Shown in pieces: positions 51,586-61,619 of a DNA stretch of 64,000 nt. Position 1 is the stretch's first letter, and each line of letters begins with the position of its first letter. The DNA comes from Aliiglaciecola sp. M165 (GTDB lineage Bacteria; Pseudomonadota; Gammaproteobacteria; Enterobacterales; Alteromonadaceae). The notes beneath the pieces are model-generated. The model was not told the origin of the DNA, searched no databases, and saw only the letters and a list, made by a program, of their open reading frames with translations. The position numbers were made by a program, and so were the translations under genes. The DNA is taken from NCBI RefSeq assembly GCF_007197995.1, contig NZ_VKKH01000002.1, positions 124,001 through 188,000 on the forward strand, given 5' to 3'.

Positions 51586-54500
51586 ATGCTATTTGAAGGT
51601 AATTTGGTTTCTGTTTGTCCTATTCGACAAAAAATTCGCGATTTCTATCGTATCGACGAAAACCTTGCTGTCGACCACATTTTGCCCGAAGCAGAAGTGT
51701 CCGTTAGCGCGAGAAGCCGAGCATGGGAAAGAGCACGAAAAATGGTGTTGCGCATTCGCCGTGAACAAGAAGGTCATGGAGGAGTAGACGCGCTACTTAA
51801 CGAATACTCTCTATCTTCTGCCGAAGGTGTCGTGTTGATGTGTTTGGCTGAAGCATTATTGCGCATCCCTGACAAGAAAACCCAAGACGCCCTGATCCGC
51901 GACAAATTATCCAAAGGCGTTTGGACATCTCATTTAGGCAACAGTGATTCGCTATTTGTTAACGCTTCATCCTGGGGCTTATTGCTCACCGGTAACATGG
52001 TGTCGTACACCGATCATCGCAAGCGCGACAGCATTGGTTTATTGAAAAAAACCCTAGGAAAAATGGGTGAGCCGGTTATCCGAAAGGCGATGAATATCGC
52101 CATGAAAGTCATGGGTAAACAGTTTGTCATGGGCGAAAACATTAACGATGCATTAAATCGTGCTGAGGAAAAAGAACAACAGGGCTACGTTTATTCCTAT
52201 GACATGTTGGGTGAAGGCGCACGGACTGCCAATGATGCACAACGTTATTTTGATGCCTATGTGGACGCTATTCATGCGATTGGTAAAGCCGCCAATGGAA
52301 AAGGTCCAAAACGCAGCCCAGGAATTTCCGTCAAATTATCTGCTATTCATCCGCGATATGAGTTTCTCAATCGTGACGAAGTGCTCAATGACATTCCCGC
52401 CAAACTGATGGAGCTGTGTTTGCTGTGCAAGCAGTATGATATTGGCCTCACCGTTGACGCTGAGGAAGCCGATCGGTTGGATATCTCTTTGGATATCATC
52501 GAAATCGTATTCAGTGATGAGCGATTGGGTGACTGGACGGGGTTCGGCTTAGCTGTACAAGCCTATCAAAAACGTGCGCTGTATGTGGTGGATTGGTTGC
52601 GTGATTTAACCCTAAAAACCAACCGCAAAATGATGACGCGTTTGGTCAAAGGTGCTTATTGGGATACCGAGATTAAAAACGCGCAAAAAGATGGTATGGA
52701 ACATTTCCCAGTGTTCACACGCAAGTCATCAACGGACGTTTCTTATCATGCCTGCGCAAATCGTTTACTAGCCTACCGTGATACAATTTATCCGCAATTT
52801 GCTACCCACAACGCCTACACCGCTTCGGTTATTCTGGAATTGGCAGGGTCAGACAAAGAAGGTTTCGAGTTCCAATGTCTGCACGGCATGGGAGACAGTT
52901 TATACGACCAAATAGTAACCGAAGAAAGAGTGCAGTGCCGTGTTTATGCGCCTGTTGGTGAACATGAAGACCTGTTGGCGTATTTGGTTAGAAGACTGTT
53001 AGAAAACGGTGCAAACTCTTCGTTTGTTAATGCCATTGTTGATGACTCCAAACCAGTAGAGGATCTGCTTGAGGATCCTGTTGAAAAAACCCAACGATTG
53101 CAATTCAAATATAACGCACAAATCACCAAGCCTATCGATCTTTATGGTGATGAAAGGCCCAACTCTAAGGGATTGGACTTAACTGATATTAACAAAATCT
53201 CACCGCTTAAAATGGCCTTAGACAGATGGCAACAGAGTAATATCATTGAAGAAAATGCGGCAACAAGCAGCCACCTAACCAGGAACCCTGCAAATTTAGA
53301 AGAGATTGTCGGTCAGCTCGAATTTGATCAGCCGCAGAACATGCTACAAAAACTTACACAGGCTGAAACTGCTTTTGAAAGCTGGTCTGCTCTTCCGGTT
53401 AAAGAGCGCGCAGATATACTTAGACGTTCTGCGGACAGTCTGGAGCGACACTCTGATGAGCTGATCGCACTATGTATCAAAGAAGCCGGAAAAATAGCCC
53501 AAGATGCAGTCGACGAAATCCGAGAAGCTGTCGATTTTTGTCGATATTACGCAGCCAAGGCAGAAGAACTTGTGCAAGACGAACGTCTTTCTCCCCGCGG
53601 CGTGGTGTTGTGTATTAGCCCTTGGAATTTCCCTCTGGCTATTTTCCTTGGTCAAGTTGTCGCCGCACTGGTAACAGGAAATACCGTATTAGCCAAACCT
53701 GCTGAACAAACCAGTCTAATTGCCCTTCGCGCCGTGCAATTGATGGAGAATGTCGGGCTCCCCAAACACGTATTGCAGACACTGATCAATGTTGGGTCCG
53801 TAGTTGGCGACACGCTACTTTCTGATGAAAGAATCAAAGCGATAATCTTTACTGGTTCAACTCAGACAGGCAGTTTAATTTCTCGAGAACTTGCTAAACG
53901 AGGCACTGAACAAGTGCCACTGATTGCAGAAACCGGTGGCCAAAATTGTATGATCGTTGACTCTACAGCACTTCCAGAGCAAGTGATTGACGATGTGATT
54001 GCTTCCGGGTTCCAAAGCGCAGGACAACGGTGTTCCGCGCTGAGAGTGTTATTTTTGCAAGAAGATATTGCCGATACCATCATTGAGATGCTAATCGGTG
54101 CTATGCAAGAACTACGTATTGGTGACCCTGCATTGTTGTCAACCGATATTGGCCCCGTTATCGACACTAAGGCATTAACAAATCTCAATGCACATGCTGA
54201 GCAAATGAAATCATCAGCTAAACTCTTGTATCAATGTCCATTGTCCAAGGAAACAGAAAACGGCCACTTTTTTGCACCGAGACTATATGAAATTGATGAC
54301 ATAAGTGTATTGCAACGGGAAGTGTTTGGTCCTTGTGTTCATGTAGTGCGATTCAAAGAGAAGCACGTACTTGAAGTGATGGAACAAATCAACTCAACAG
54401 GCTTTGGCCTGACAATGGGTATCCACACACGGATCGACGAGAAGGCTGAAGAGCTGGCTCGTTTGTCAAAAGCCGGTAATGTTTACATAAACCGTAATAT

Positions 54501-55383
54501 GATTGGTGCCATTGTTGGTGTTCAACCTTTTGGTGGAAGAGGCTTGTCAGGCACTGGCCCAAAAGCTGGCGGCCCTCACTATCTGTCTCGCTTGATGCTC
54601 GAAAAAGCCACACCAAAATTCGAAGAGGTTGTCATTCAGGATAATTTTGTGGAGGCTTTGGATGACTCACAAGAATATGATGCTGAAGCTGAGAAAATCG
54701 TTAACTGCGCCATGCATGTTGAACAACAATGGCGCTTAACAAATCTCACCTCTAGAATTTCGTGGGTACGACAACTTTTGGCCAAAATCGCCACCGTAGA
54801 CATGATAGACGAGCTCGCAGACAACTTGGATCAAACCCTTGCAGAATCGAGAAATCAGCTGATCAAAATTGAAAAAATGCTGAAAAAGCCTACCTATCTG
54901 CCGGGCCCTACAGGGGAGTCGAACATCCTGTTTCTGGAACCACGGGGGATTTTACTCTGCTATGCAGATGAACAAGTAACCTTTGAATATTGGACTTTGT
55001 CATTGGTAACTGCCTTGGCAACAGGCAATGTAGCAATAGCCGTAGTGTCCGATCTGTTTTTTGATGAAGCAGTGGCCTTTGCTGAAAAATGGCGTTCTTT
55101 AGGCGCGCCAGACTCAGTCTTACAAGTTGCCAAGCAATCACAGTTGGAAACTTTGCTTAAAAACAAACATTTAGCCGGTGTTGTGCTGGACAGTCAAAGT
55201 CAGAGCAAGGCTTATATGACTCAAAAACTTGCTCAACGAGAGGGAGCAATTTTGCCCGTCATTACCGCTGAATATGCCGATAATTTGATTCAACGTCTTT
55301 TAACTGAGAAGACTGTGAGCATCGATACAACCGCCTCTGGTGGCAACACTCAGTTGATGACACTTGAAGAAAGTGAAGAATAA
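51586..55383 (+). CDS. putA: Bifunctional proline dehydrogenase / P5C dehydrogenase PutA
   Basis: PutA oxidises proline to glutamate using FAD then NAD. This 1265-residue protein starts at an ATG with GGAGG six bases before; an ATG directly touching the GGAGG is not used. There is no N-terminal ribbon-helix-helix, so unlike E. coli PutA it should not repress its own gene. The proline dehydrogenase barrel (about 170-470) has VKGAYWDTEI and FATHNAYT. The dehydrogenase (about 520-1010) has CISPWNFPLA, ETGGQN and the Cys in SAGQRCSAL. A C-terminal ALDH-like domain of about 220 residues without catalytic residues follows, as in type B PutA. Confidence 0.94.
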   Translation: MLFEGNLVSVCPIRQKIRDFYRIDENLAVDHILPEAEVSVSARSRAWERARKMVLRIRREQEGHGGVDALLNEYSLSSAEGVVLMCLAEALLRIPDKKTQDALIRDKLSKGVWTSHLGNSDSLFVNASSWGLLLTGNMVSYTDHRKRDSIGLLKKTLGKMGEPVIRKAMNIAMKVMGKQFVMGENINDALNRAEEKEQQGYVYSYDMLGEGARTANDAQRYFDAYVDAIHAIGKAANGKGPKRSPGISVKLSAIHPRYEFLNRDEVLNDIPAKLMELCLLCKQYDIGLTVDAEEADRLDISLDIIEIVFSDERLGDWTGFGLAVQAYQKRALYVVDWLRDLTLKTNRKMMTRLVKGAYWDTEIKNAQKDGMEHFPVFTRKSSTDVSYHACANRLLAYRDTIYPQFATHNAYTASVILELAGSDKEGFEFQCLHGMGDSLYDQIVTEERVQCRVYAPVGEHEDLLAYLVRRLLENGANSSFVNAIVDDSKPVEDLLEDPVEKTQRLQFKYNAQITKPIDLYGDERPNSKGLDLTDINKISPLKMALDRWQQSNIIEENAATSSHLTRNPANLEEIVGQLEFDQPQNMLQKLTQAETAFESWSALPVKERADILRRSADSLERHSDELIALCIKEAGKIAQDAVDEIREAVDFCRYYAAKAEELVQDERLSPRGVVLCISPWNFPLAIFLGQVVAALVTGNTVLAKPAEQTSLIALRAVQLMENVGLPKHVLQTLINVGSVVGDTLLSDERIKAIIFTGSTQTGSLISRELAKRGTEQVPLIAETGGQNCMIVDSTALPEQVIDDVIASGFQSAGQRCSALRVLFLQEDIADTIIEMLIGAMQELRIGDPALLSTDIGPVIDTKALTNLNAHAEQMKSSAKLLYQCPLSKETENGHFFAPRLYEIDDISVLQREVFGPCVHVVRFKEKHVLEVMEQINSTGFGLTMGIHTRIDEKAEELARLSKAGNVYINRNMIGAIVGVQPFGGRGLSGTGPKAGGPHYLSRLMLEKATPKFEEVVIQDNFVEALDDSQEYDAEAEKIVNCAMHVEQQWRLTNLTSRISWVRQLLAKIATVDMIDELADNLDQTLAESRNQLIKIEKMLKKPTYLPGPTGESNILFLEPRGILLCYADEQVTFEYWTLSLVTALATGNVAIAVVSDLFFDEAVAFAEKWRSLGAPDSVLQVAKQSQLETLLKNKHLAGVVLDSQSQSKAYMTQKLAQREGAILPVITAEYADNLIQRLLTEKTVSIDTTASGGNTQLMTLEESEE

Positions 55384-55475
55384 AAATGGGGTTGAATTAG
55401 AAGTTATCAGACGACACTCTCAGTAATTTGGTCTACGCTTTTTAGTAGAATAAAAATAACAATGAGTGTGCTAGT

Positions 55476-55844
55476 TTGAGCTACAGGATTACGGTAAAAG
55501 ACAATCTGCTTCACTTGCAGTACATAGGTTATGTAAATGGCTTGCAGGTCATGCAAGTCATTAACGACCCAGGTTTTTTACCAAATTTAAAAAAGGTCGA
55601 CAGAGCCATTTTTGATTTTTCTAACACTGACGAAGTAGATTTGTCTTTTGAAGAAGTCAAAAGCTTTGGCACCTTAGGTATGGTCGAATCTAACTTTATA
55701 GATTCATTGCATATCATCATTATTTTGAGCTCAGAAGCGGGCAGAGCCCGAGCACAGCATTACGTTGATGCCACAGGAACCGGAAAATGGAAATTTGATT
55801 TGGTGCTCACCATGCAAGAAGCCATGCAATGCTTCGAAAAATAA
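55476..55844 (+). CDS. Small conserved hypothetical protein, 122 residues
   Basis: This soluble protein of mixed alpha/beta pattern resembles STAS-like or SpoIIAA-like small domains in strand order (YRITVKDNLLHLQYIGYV, then RAIFDFSNTDEVDLSFEEV), but this is a weak resemblance. The start is TTG, since an upstream in-frame stop leaves no other. It lies 92 bases after putA. No function can be assigned. Confidence 0.6.
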   Translation: MSYRITVKDNLLHLQYIGYVNGLQVMQVINDPGFLPNLKKVDRAIFDFSNTDEVDLSFEEVKSFGTLGMVESNFIDSLHIIIILSSEAGRARAQHYVDATGTGKWKFDLVLTMQEAMQCFEK

Positions 55845-55962
55845 ATATCTGCTAGCATTGCAACTTTTAGTCTAAACAATAACTCTATATTGCAACACAA
55901 ACGAGTTACTTTCTTCAGAACGCCATCGATAGTCAACACATTAGATTACAAGGAGTTACAAA

Positions 55963-56466
55963 ATGATTGTGCTAGCAAAACTGCTAAAGGCGCTGCATTC
56001 TGATGCAGGCCCCTGGTCGTTAGCCTTTGGGATTATGTTGGGAATGATTTTTGGTCTTACCCCGCTTATCAAATTTCATAATCTGATAATTCTTTTTGTC
56101 GTGCTAGTCTTTCGAGTAAATTTGTCGACCTTTCTATTATCGTGGGGTGTTTTTTCTGTTATAGCGCTGATGCTGGATCCTTTAATGATGAACATCGGCG
56201 AAGCCATTTTGACAAGTCAGAGTTTACAGGGCTCGTTCACCGCATTTTACAACACAGGATTAGGTCGGATTAGTCAGTTTTACAATACATTAACGATGGG
56301 GAGTTTAGCAGTAAGTCTCGTCTTAGCGCCAGTTGTCTTGTTGCTAAGTAAAGTACTGGTCATTAAATATCGGATTCATATCATGGAATGGGTTGACCAA
56401 TGGAACATCGTTCAGCTCATTAAAGGTAGTAAGGTGTATCAGATTTACCAAGGGATGGGAGAATAA
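55963..56466 (+). CDS. TIGR03546-family membrane protein
   Basis: This 167-residue inner-membrane protein has four hydrophobic helices (about 20-38, 45-58, 62-83 and 108-130). The opening LAKLLKALHSDAGPWSLAFGIMLGMIFGLTPL matches the TIGR03546 family of unknown function, about 160 residues. AAGGAG lies before the start. The next gene, of the TIGR03545 type, begins three bases later; the two families occur as a pair, so they probably form one complex. Confidence 0.82.
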   Translation: MIVLAKLLKALHSDAGPWSLAFGIMLGMIFGLTPLIKFHNLIILFVVLVFRVNLSTFLLSWGVFSVIALMLDPLMMNIGEAILTSQSLQGSFTAFYNTGLGRISQFYNTLTMGSLAVSLVLAPVVLLLSKVLVIKYRIHIMEWVDQWNIVQLIKGSKVYQIYQGMGE

Positions 56467-56469
56467 AGA

Positions 56470-58224
56470 ATGCAAAAGATAATACGCTGGCCTGGTTTAG
56501 TTGGATTTGTTGCAATTGTCGGTCTGATAGCGGCTGTTTTGATCCTTTTTCTCGATACCTGGATAAAGCTCGCTGCAACAAATGGCCTAGAGCAAGCCAC
56601 GGGTGCTGAAGTCAATATTGCTTCGGTATCTCACACCTTCTCACCATTTGGTGTTACCTTTAATCAGGTGCAGCTAACTGATCCCAAAAAACCAACCCAC
56701 AATCAGGCTCAAGCCAATATAATTACCGCGCAAATCGAGTTAGCACCTTTGTTCCTCAACAAAATAATCGTCGATCAACTAACCATTGATGGCGTGGCGT
56801 TTAGCCAGTTGAGAGAATCTGAAGGAAAGGTATATAGAAAACCCGGGCTAGAAAGCAAGTTAGAGCAAGCCCTTGATCCAAAAAACCTTCCCTCGGTGGA
56901 TGAAATTATTGCTCGGACACCACTGAAAACTACCAAGGCCATCCAAGACGCACAATCAGCTTATGAACGCCATAGCGAATCCCTAAAAGCTCAATATGAG
57001 ACGCTACCGAATAAGGCTAAACTTGAAGAATATAAAACGCGAATTAAAGCGCTAACCGAAACGGACTATAAAAACCCTGTTGAGCTAGCGGCCGCCAAAA
57101 AAGAGTTTGAGCAACTCCGCGAATCACTCAAAAAAGATAAGTTAGCCATTGAAACCTTTAAGCAGTCGGCGTCCGAGGCACGCGACGATTTATCACCCAA
57201 ACTTGCTGCACTTCGCAGTGCCCCAGGACAAGATTATGATCAAATACAAGGCCTGATTGCAGGTGATCAGGCGGCAATAAAAGACGTCACGCGTATGGTG
57301 CTTGGCGATAAAGCCGCAGTATGGAGCGATTACCTGCTCAGTGCATACAAAATCGCAGCACCATTAATGACCGGCGACAAAAAATCAGAAGCAGCCAGGG
57401 AAGAAGGGCAATGGATCGCATTTTCAGATGACGTCTCTTTGCCTGACATCTGGATAAAAAATGCGGATATTTCTCTGCGTTGGCAACAAGAGGATATTGC
57501 ATCCTCTTGGCAAGACATTACTCACCAGCATGAAAAAATCGGAAAACCGACCACATTCAAAATAGATTCATCGGCAAGCGCACTTTGGCAATCGTTAAAG
57601 GTAGATGGCAACTTTTCCATTTTAGATTCAGGGATTGAAGCGATACAAAGCTGGGATCTTAAAGGGGTTAAACTTAACGAATTAGCGTTGATCAACGAGC
57701 AAAAACTATCTACATCAATCACCTCTGCTTTGTTGGCGAGCAGTGGTCAATTGGGCATCAAACAAGGACAGATGGATGGTACTGGCGCAATCGATTTTAG
57801 CCAGTTGGTTATGCAAGCCAGTGGCACCAACAATTTTACAAAGATCGTTGCAGAAACGCTTAATAATTTGAATGCGCTGAAAATCAATACTCAGCTTGCC
57901 GGTAGTATTGAAGACCCAAAACTGTCATTTAGTTCAGATTTGGATAAACGCTTAGCACAATCGGTTGTCGCAAATTTAACTGGCGATCAACAAAGTAAAC
58001 TCAAGTCACTAAAACAGAAGTTAGACTCTCAAGTGCAAAGTGTCTTGGGCGAAAAAAACGCTCAACTCAGTCAATGGATAAATTGGCAAGATCTTGCTGA
58101 AGGTGACTTAGGTAGCGTCGAAGACATGCTTAGCGCGCAATTTAATGATGTGCTTGATGACAAAAAAGATAAGTTAAAAGACAAGCTAAAAGATAAATTG
58201 AAAGACAAATTGTTTGGCAATTAA
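56470..58224 (+). CDS. TIGR03545-family protein, AsmA-like
   Basis: This 584-residue protein has one N-terminal transmembrane helix (about 10-31) and a large periplasmic part: an AsmA-like beta region (ATGAEVNIASVSHTFSPFGVTF), a central coiled coil (about 155-250, Lys/Glu-rich), and a further beta-rich part. It ends with a lysine-rich heptad-like repeat (KDKL four times). It matches the TIGR03545 unknown family and is paired with the TIGR03546 protein. AsmA-like proteins often bridge lipid transfer or outer-membrane assembly; no direct evidence here. Confidence 0.82.
   Translation: MQKIIRWPGLVGFVAIVGLIAAVLILFLDTWIKLAATNGLEQATGAEVNIASVSHTFSPFGVTFNQVQLTDPKKPTHNQAQANIITAQIELAPLFLNKIIVDQLTIDGVAFSQLRESEGKVYRKPGLESKLEQALDPKNLPSVDEIIARTPLKTTKAIQDAQSAYERHSESLKAQYETLPNKAKLEEYKTRIKALTETDYKNPVELAAAKKEFEQLRESLKKDKLAIETFKQSASEARDDLSPKLAALRSAPGQDYDQIQGLIAGDQAAIKDVTRMVLGDKAAVWSDYLLSAYKIAAPLMTGDKKSEAAREEGQWIAFSDDVSLPDIWIKNADISLRWQQEDIASSWQDITHQHEKIGKPTTFKIDSSASALWQSLKVDGNFSILDSGIEAIQSWDLKGVKLNELALINEQKLSTSITSALLASSGQLGIKQGQMDGTGAIDFSQLVMQASGTNNFTKIVAETLNNLNALKINTQLAGSIEDPKLSFSSDLDKRLAQSVVANLTGDQQSKLKSLKQKLDSQVQSVLGEKNAQLSQWINWQDLAEGDLGSVEDMLSAQFNDVLDDKKDKLKDKLKDKLKDKLFGN
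58168..58212 (+). repeat. Coding tandem repeat (Lys-Asp-Lys-Leu)
   Basis: The C-terminus of the TIGR03545 gene repeats a four-residue Asp-Lys-Leu-Lys unit several times, encoded by imperfect 12-base repeats with mixed AAG/AAA and TTG/CTA codons, so the repeat is kept at protein level. It predicts a highly charged helix. Confidence 0.7.
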
Positions 58225-58311
58225 TCTCACTGTCGTCCTTTGAGACTAGCGAATTCACCAAGTTGTCGGCATAATGCATGGCATGAGAGGTAAGCCCGGA
58301 GCAGAAATACT

Positions 58312-58590
58312 ATGAAGTGGATCACGTTGATCTTGGTCAGCTTGTGTTTAATGCTGCAATATCGGCTATGGTTTGGCAAAAATAGTATTCCGGACTACGT
58401 AGAAATTAAACAGCAAGTTGCCGACCAAGCACAATCAAATGCCAACCTCAAACAAAGAAATAGTCTGCTCATAGCAGATATCGAAGATCTCGAAACGGGT
58501 GTGGAAGCTATGGAAGAACGCGCCCGCAATGAACTGGGTTTAATAAAAGAAGGTGAAACCTTCTACCGAATCCTACCATCTCAAGAGTAA
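58312..58590 (+). CDS. ftsB: Cell division protein FtsB
   Basis: FtsB is a bitopic divisome protein that bridges FtsL and FtsQ. This 92-residue protein has a short cytoplasmic start, one helix (about 4-20), the conserved YRLWFGKNSIPDY and a coiled coil with VADQAQSN to ARNELGLIKEGETFYRI, as in E. coli FtsB (103 residues). It is directly upstream of ispD, the conserved order in gammaproteobacteria. Confidence 0.93.
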   Translation: MKWITLILVSLCLMLQYRLWFGKNSIPDYVEIKQQVADQAQSNANLKQRNSLLIADIEDLETGVEAMEERARNELGLIKEGETFYRILPSQE

Positions 58591-58598
58591 ATTAAACC

Positions 58599-59303
58599 AT
58601 GTCGTTCTCTTCTTCCTTTAGTGCAGTCGTGCCCGCAGCCGGTGTTGGTAAAAGAATGCAAGCCGACCGTCCTAAACAATACCTGCTCATTCAAGGCAAA
58701 ACTGTCTTGGAGCACACCTTGGAAAAGCTTATCAGCCATCCACACATTCAACATATTGTTGTGGCAGTGCACCCACAGGATCCTTATTTTGACGAACTGG
58801 AGTGCAGTCAAGCACCTTGGTTATCTCGCGTGGAAGGTGGTAAAGAGCGGGCAGATTCGGTGTTAAACGGACTCAATTATCTTGCGTCTACCTCTCCTGA
58901 CTCTGATTGGGTGTTAGTCCACGACGCCGCTAGGCCCTGCATTGGTTATCAGGACTTGGATAAGCTGATCGCCTTGCACTCCTCTGGACAAGGTGGAATT
59001 CTTGCCGCCCCTGTTCGAGACACCATGAAACGTAGTACTCAAAACGACCCATCGGTTGTCTTGCAAACTGTCGACAGAGCGGGTTTATGGCATGCCTTAA
59101 CGCCGCAGTTTTTCCCGTTAAAAGCCCTGCAAAAATCGCTACATGAAGCGCTCGCGGAAAATGTTGCTATCACTGATGAAGCCTCGGCAATGGAATGGGC
59201 TGGCCATAAAGTACAACTTGTTGAAGGTAGCGATAGAAACATCAAGATAACCCGTCCTGACGACTTATCGTTGGCCTCTTTTTATCTTTCACAGGAAATC
59301 TAA
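58599..59303 (+). CDS. ispD: 2-C-methyl-D-erythritol 4-phosphate cytidylyltransferase
   Basis: IspD joins MEP and CTP in the non-mevalonate isoprenoid pathway. This 234-residue enzyme has the CTP-binding AVVPAAGVGKRMQADRPKQY at residues 7-26, the conserved GGKERADSVLNGL, VHDAARPC and the C-terminal EGSDRNIKITRPDDL. It lies between ftsB (eight-base gap) and ispF (three-base gap). Confidence 0.97.
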   Translation: MSFSSSFSAVVPAAGVGKRMQADRPKQYLLIQGKTVLEHTLEKLISHPHIQHIVVAVHPQDPYFDELECSQAPWLSRVEGGKERADSVLNGLNYLASTSPDSDWVLVHDAARPCIGYQDLDKLIALHSSGQGGILAAPVRDTMKRSTQNDPSVVLQTVDRAGLWHALTPQFFPLKALQKSLHEALAENVAITDEASAMEWAGHKVQLVEGSDRNIKITRPDDLSLASFYLSQEI

Positions 59304-59306
59304 ACT

Positions 59307-59789
59307 ATGCGTATAGGTCATGGATACGATGTTCACAAATTTGGCGGAGACGGTCCGATTACACTATGCGGAGAGCAAATTGAATATGAACAAGGGTTGC
59401 TTGCTCATTCTGATGGTGATGTCGGTCTTCATGCACTTTGCGATGCCCTGTTAGGTGCGGTAGCACTGGGTGACATCGGCAAACACTTTCCCGATACTGA
59501 CGCACAATACCAAGGTGCTAACAGCCGAGAATTGCTCAAGCACGTTTATGCTTTAGTACGTCAAAAGGGGTTTGTATTGAGCAACCTGGATCTCACAATC
59601 GTTGCGCAGGCACCCAAAATGGCGCCCCATATCGACGCCATGCGCAAGAACATAGCAGAAGATTTGTCGGTGGACATCAATCAAGTCAATGTCAAAGCAA
59701 CGACCACTGAAAAACTCGGATTTGCTGGCAGAAAAGAAGGCATCGCTTGCCATGCCGTGGTGCTGATTGTTGCAGAAAATAATGTCTGA
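59307..59789 (+). CDS. ispF: 2-C-methyl-D-erythritol 2,4-cyclodiphosphate synthase
   Basis: IspF closes the cyclodiphosphate ring in the MEP pathway. This 160-residue protein has the zinc ligands in [11 protein letters not shown] (Asp, His), [19 protein letters not shown], the loop [13 protein letters not shown] and the C-terminal CTP-binding segment [21 protein letters not shown]. The stop codon overlaps the truD start. Confidence 0.97.
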   Translation: MRIGHGYDVHKFGGDGPITLCGEQIEYEQGLLAHSDGDVGLHALCDALLGAVALGDIGKHFPDTDAQYQGANSRELLKHVYALVRQKGFVLSNLDLTIVAQAPKMAPHIDAMRKNIAEDLSVDINQVNVKATTTEKLGFAGRKEGIACHAVVLIVAENNV

Positions 59790-60822
59790 ACTTCGCACCG
59801 ACCAATGGCAGTTTTTATATGGTCAACCTTCTGTCTCAGGTTCAGTTAAAAGCCAGCCGTCGGATTTTATTGTTATCGAGGAGCTGGGTTACGAGCTCAC
59901 GGGTGACGGCGAACACATTTACCTTTGGGTAGAAAAGACAGGACTCAACACTGCATTTGTTGCGGAGCAGATAGCTTCGTTTTGCCAATTGCCATTGCGA
60001 GCCATTAGCTATGCCGGACGTAAAGACAAACATGCCGTGACGCGACAATGGTTTGGTGTCCACCAGCCGGGTAAAAAGGAATTTGATTGGTCCCAAATGA
60101 AGCTTGATGGTTTAAAAATCCTCAACAATCAACGTCACAATAAAAAGTTAAAAATTGGCCACCTCAAAGGCAATCGTTTTGAGTTAACAGTGCGCGATTT
60201 GTCCGCTACTGAGGGGCTAGAAGAGCGTTTACAAGAAATCATTACCTCTGGTGTCCCCAATTATTATGGCTCACAACGATTTGGTGATACTCGCCACCAC
60301 GTTATGGGCGGAAACTTAGCTTTGGCGCAAAATATGATTGCCGGTGAAGCGATTAGAAACCGTAATAAACGCTCGATGGCTATTTCTGCGCTACGTTCAT
60401 GGTTGTTTAATCAATATGTGAGTCAAAGACTTGCATTAAAACATTACGAAGTGCCTTTGACTGGCGATATTTGCATGCTCGCTGGGAGCAACAGCTTCTT
60501 TCGCGCAGAGCAAATTGATGATGAAATTAGTCAAAGGTTATCAAAACAAGATATACATTTGTCAGCGCCATTATGGGGTAAAGGTGAACTTGCCAGCAGT
60601 GATGATGCTTTGCGTTTTGAATCTGAGCTAGGCATAGCATACTCTGACGTGTGCAATACACTTGAATCCGTTGGCTTGAGGCAGGAAAGACGCGCGATTT
60701 CATTATTTCCTAAGCAGTTGCAATGGCAGATTCAGTCCAATATCCTTAACCTTCAATTTAGTCTCCCTTCAGGTTGTTTTGCTACGTCAGTGCTACGTGA
60801 AGTGGTCTGTGAGAAGGATTGA
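59782..60822 (+). CDS. truD: tRNA pseudouridine(13) synthase TruD
   Basis: TruD makes pseudouridine 13 in tRNA-Glu. This 346-residue protein has the family motif [14 protein letters not shown] (catalytic Asp) near residue 80 and the conserved NYYGSQRFG. The start overlaps ispF by eight bases; a start five codons earlier is possible but lies inside ispF without a ribosome site. Residues 150-300 hold the TruD-specific insertion domain. It is followed three bases later by surE. Confidence 0.96.
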   Translation: MSELRTDQWQFLYGQPSVSGSVKSQPSDFIVIEELGYELTGDGEHIYLWVEKTGLNTAFVAEQIASFCQLPLRAISYAGRKDKHAVTRQWFGVHQPGKKEFDWSQMKLDGLKILNNQRHNKKLKIGHLKGNRFELTVRDLSATEGLEERLQEIITSGVPNYYGSQRFGDTRHHVMGGNLALAQNMIAGEAIRNRNKRSMAISALRSWLFNQYVSQRLALKHYEVPLTGDICMLAGSNSFFRAEQIDDEISQRLSKQDIHLSAPLWGKGELASSDDALRFESELGIAYSDVCNTLESVGLRQERRAISLFPKQLQWQIQSNILNLQFSLPSGCFATSVLREVVCEKD

Positions 60823-60825
60823 TCC

Positions 60826-61575
60826 ATGCATATTTTATTGAGTAACGATGATGGCGTATTCGCTGAAGGCCTTGGTGCTTTGTACGCTCGACTCAGTGAA
60901 GTTTATGAGATCACAGTTGTCGCACCACAGAGCAATTGCAGCGCGCTAAGCAATGCGCTGTCAATTCGTAAACCACTACGCATAGAAAAAAAAGACAATG
61001 GCTTCTACGCCGTAGACGGTACTCCATCAGATTGTGTCCATTTAGCGATTAATCAATTCTTACAAACCGACCCAGCACTGGTGATATCCGGCATTAATCA
61101 TGGACCCAATCTTGGTGACGATGTAATTTATTCAGGCACAGTCGCCGCGGCGACAGAAGGCCGATATATGGGACTACCAGCGATAGCTGTCTCTCTGGCT
61201 GGTGAAAAGTGTGTGAATTTTGATACCGCCGCTAGAGTGGTGGTTGAAATTGTGCAACATTTGCAGTCACATCCTTTACCTGCAGACCAGATCTTGAATA
61301 TCAACGTGCCTGATGTGCCCTATGAACAGCTAAAGGGCATTGAGGCAACGCGTCAGGGCCGTAGACATCGTGCCGAAACCATGATTAAAGATACCGATTC
61401 TGATGGGAACCCAGTATATTTGTATGGCCCTGTCGGACAAGAACAAGATGCAGGCCCCGGCACCGATTTCTATGCGATTGCGAATAATCGTTGCTCGGTC
61501 ACGCCGCTAAGCGTGGATATGACAGCGTATCGAAGCCTGGAAGAGATGCACTCCTGGTTAGACAAGAAAAAATAA
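60826..61575 (+). CDS. surE: 5'/3'-nucleotidase and exopolyphosphatase SurE
   Basis: SurE is a survival protein that dephosphorylates nucleotides. This 249-residue enzyme opens with LLSNDDGVFAEGL, with the metal-binding Asp pair, and carries PQSNCSALSNALS, SGINHGPNLGDDVIYSGTVAAA and VTPLSVDMTAY near the end. The order surE-pcm is the conserved one, and here it precedes DUF368 and nlpD. Confidence 0.97.
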   Translation: MHILLSNDDGVFAEGLGALYARLSEVYEITVVAPQSNCSALSNALSIRKPLRIEKKDNGFYAVDGTPSDCVHLAINQFLQTDPALVISGINHGPNLGDDVIYSGTVAAATEGRYMGLPAIAVSLAGEKCVNFDTAARVVVEIVQHLQSHPLPADQILNINVPDVPYEQLKGIEATRQGRRHRAETMIKDTDSDGNPVYLYGPVGQEQDAGPGTDFYAIANNRCSVTPLSVDMTAYRSLEEMHSWLDKKK

Positions 61576-61619
61576 TAACGATAACGCCAAAGGTTTTAAC
61601 ATGAAGTACAAGGAACTCT

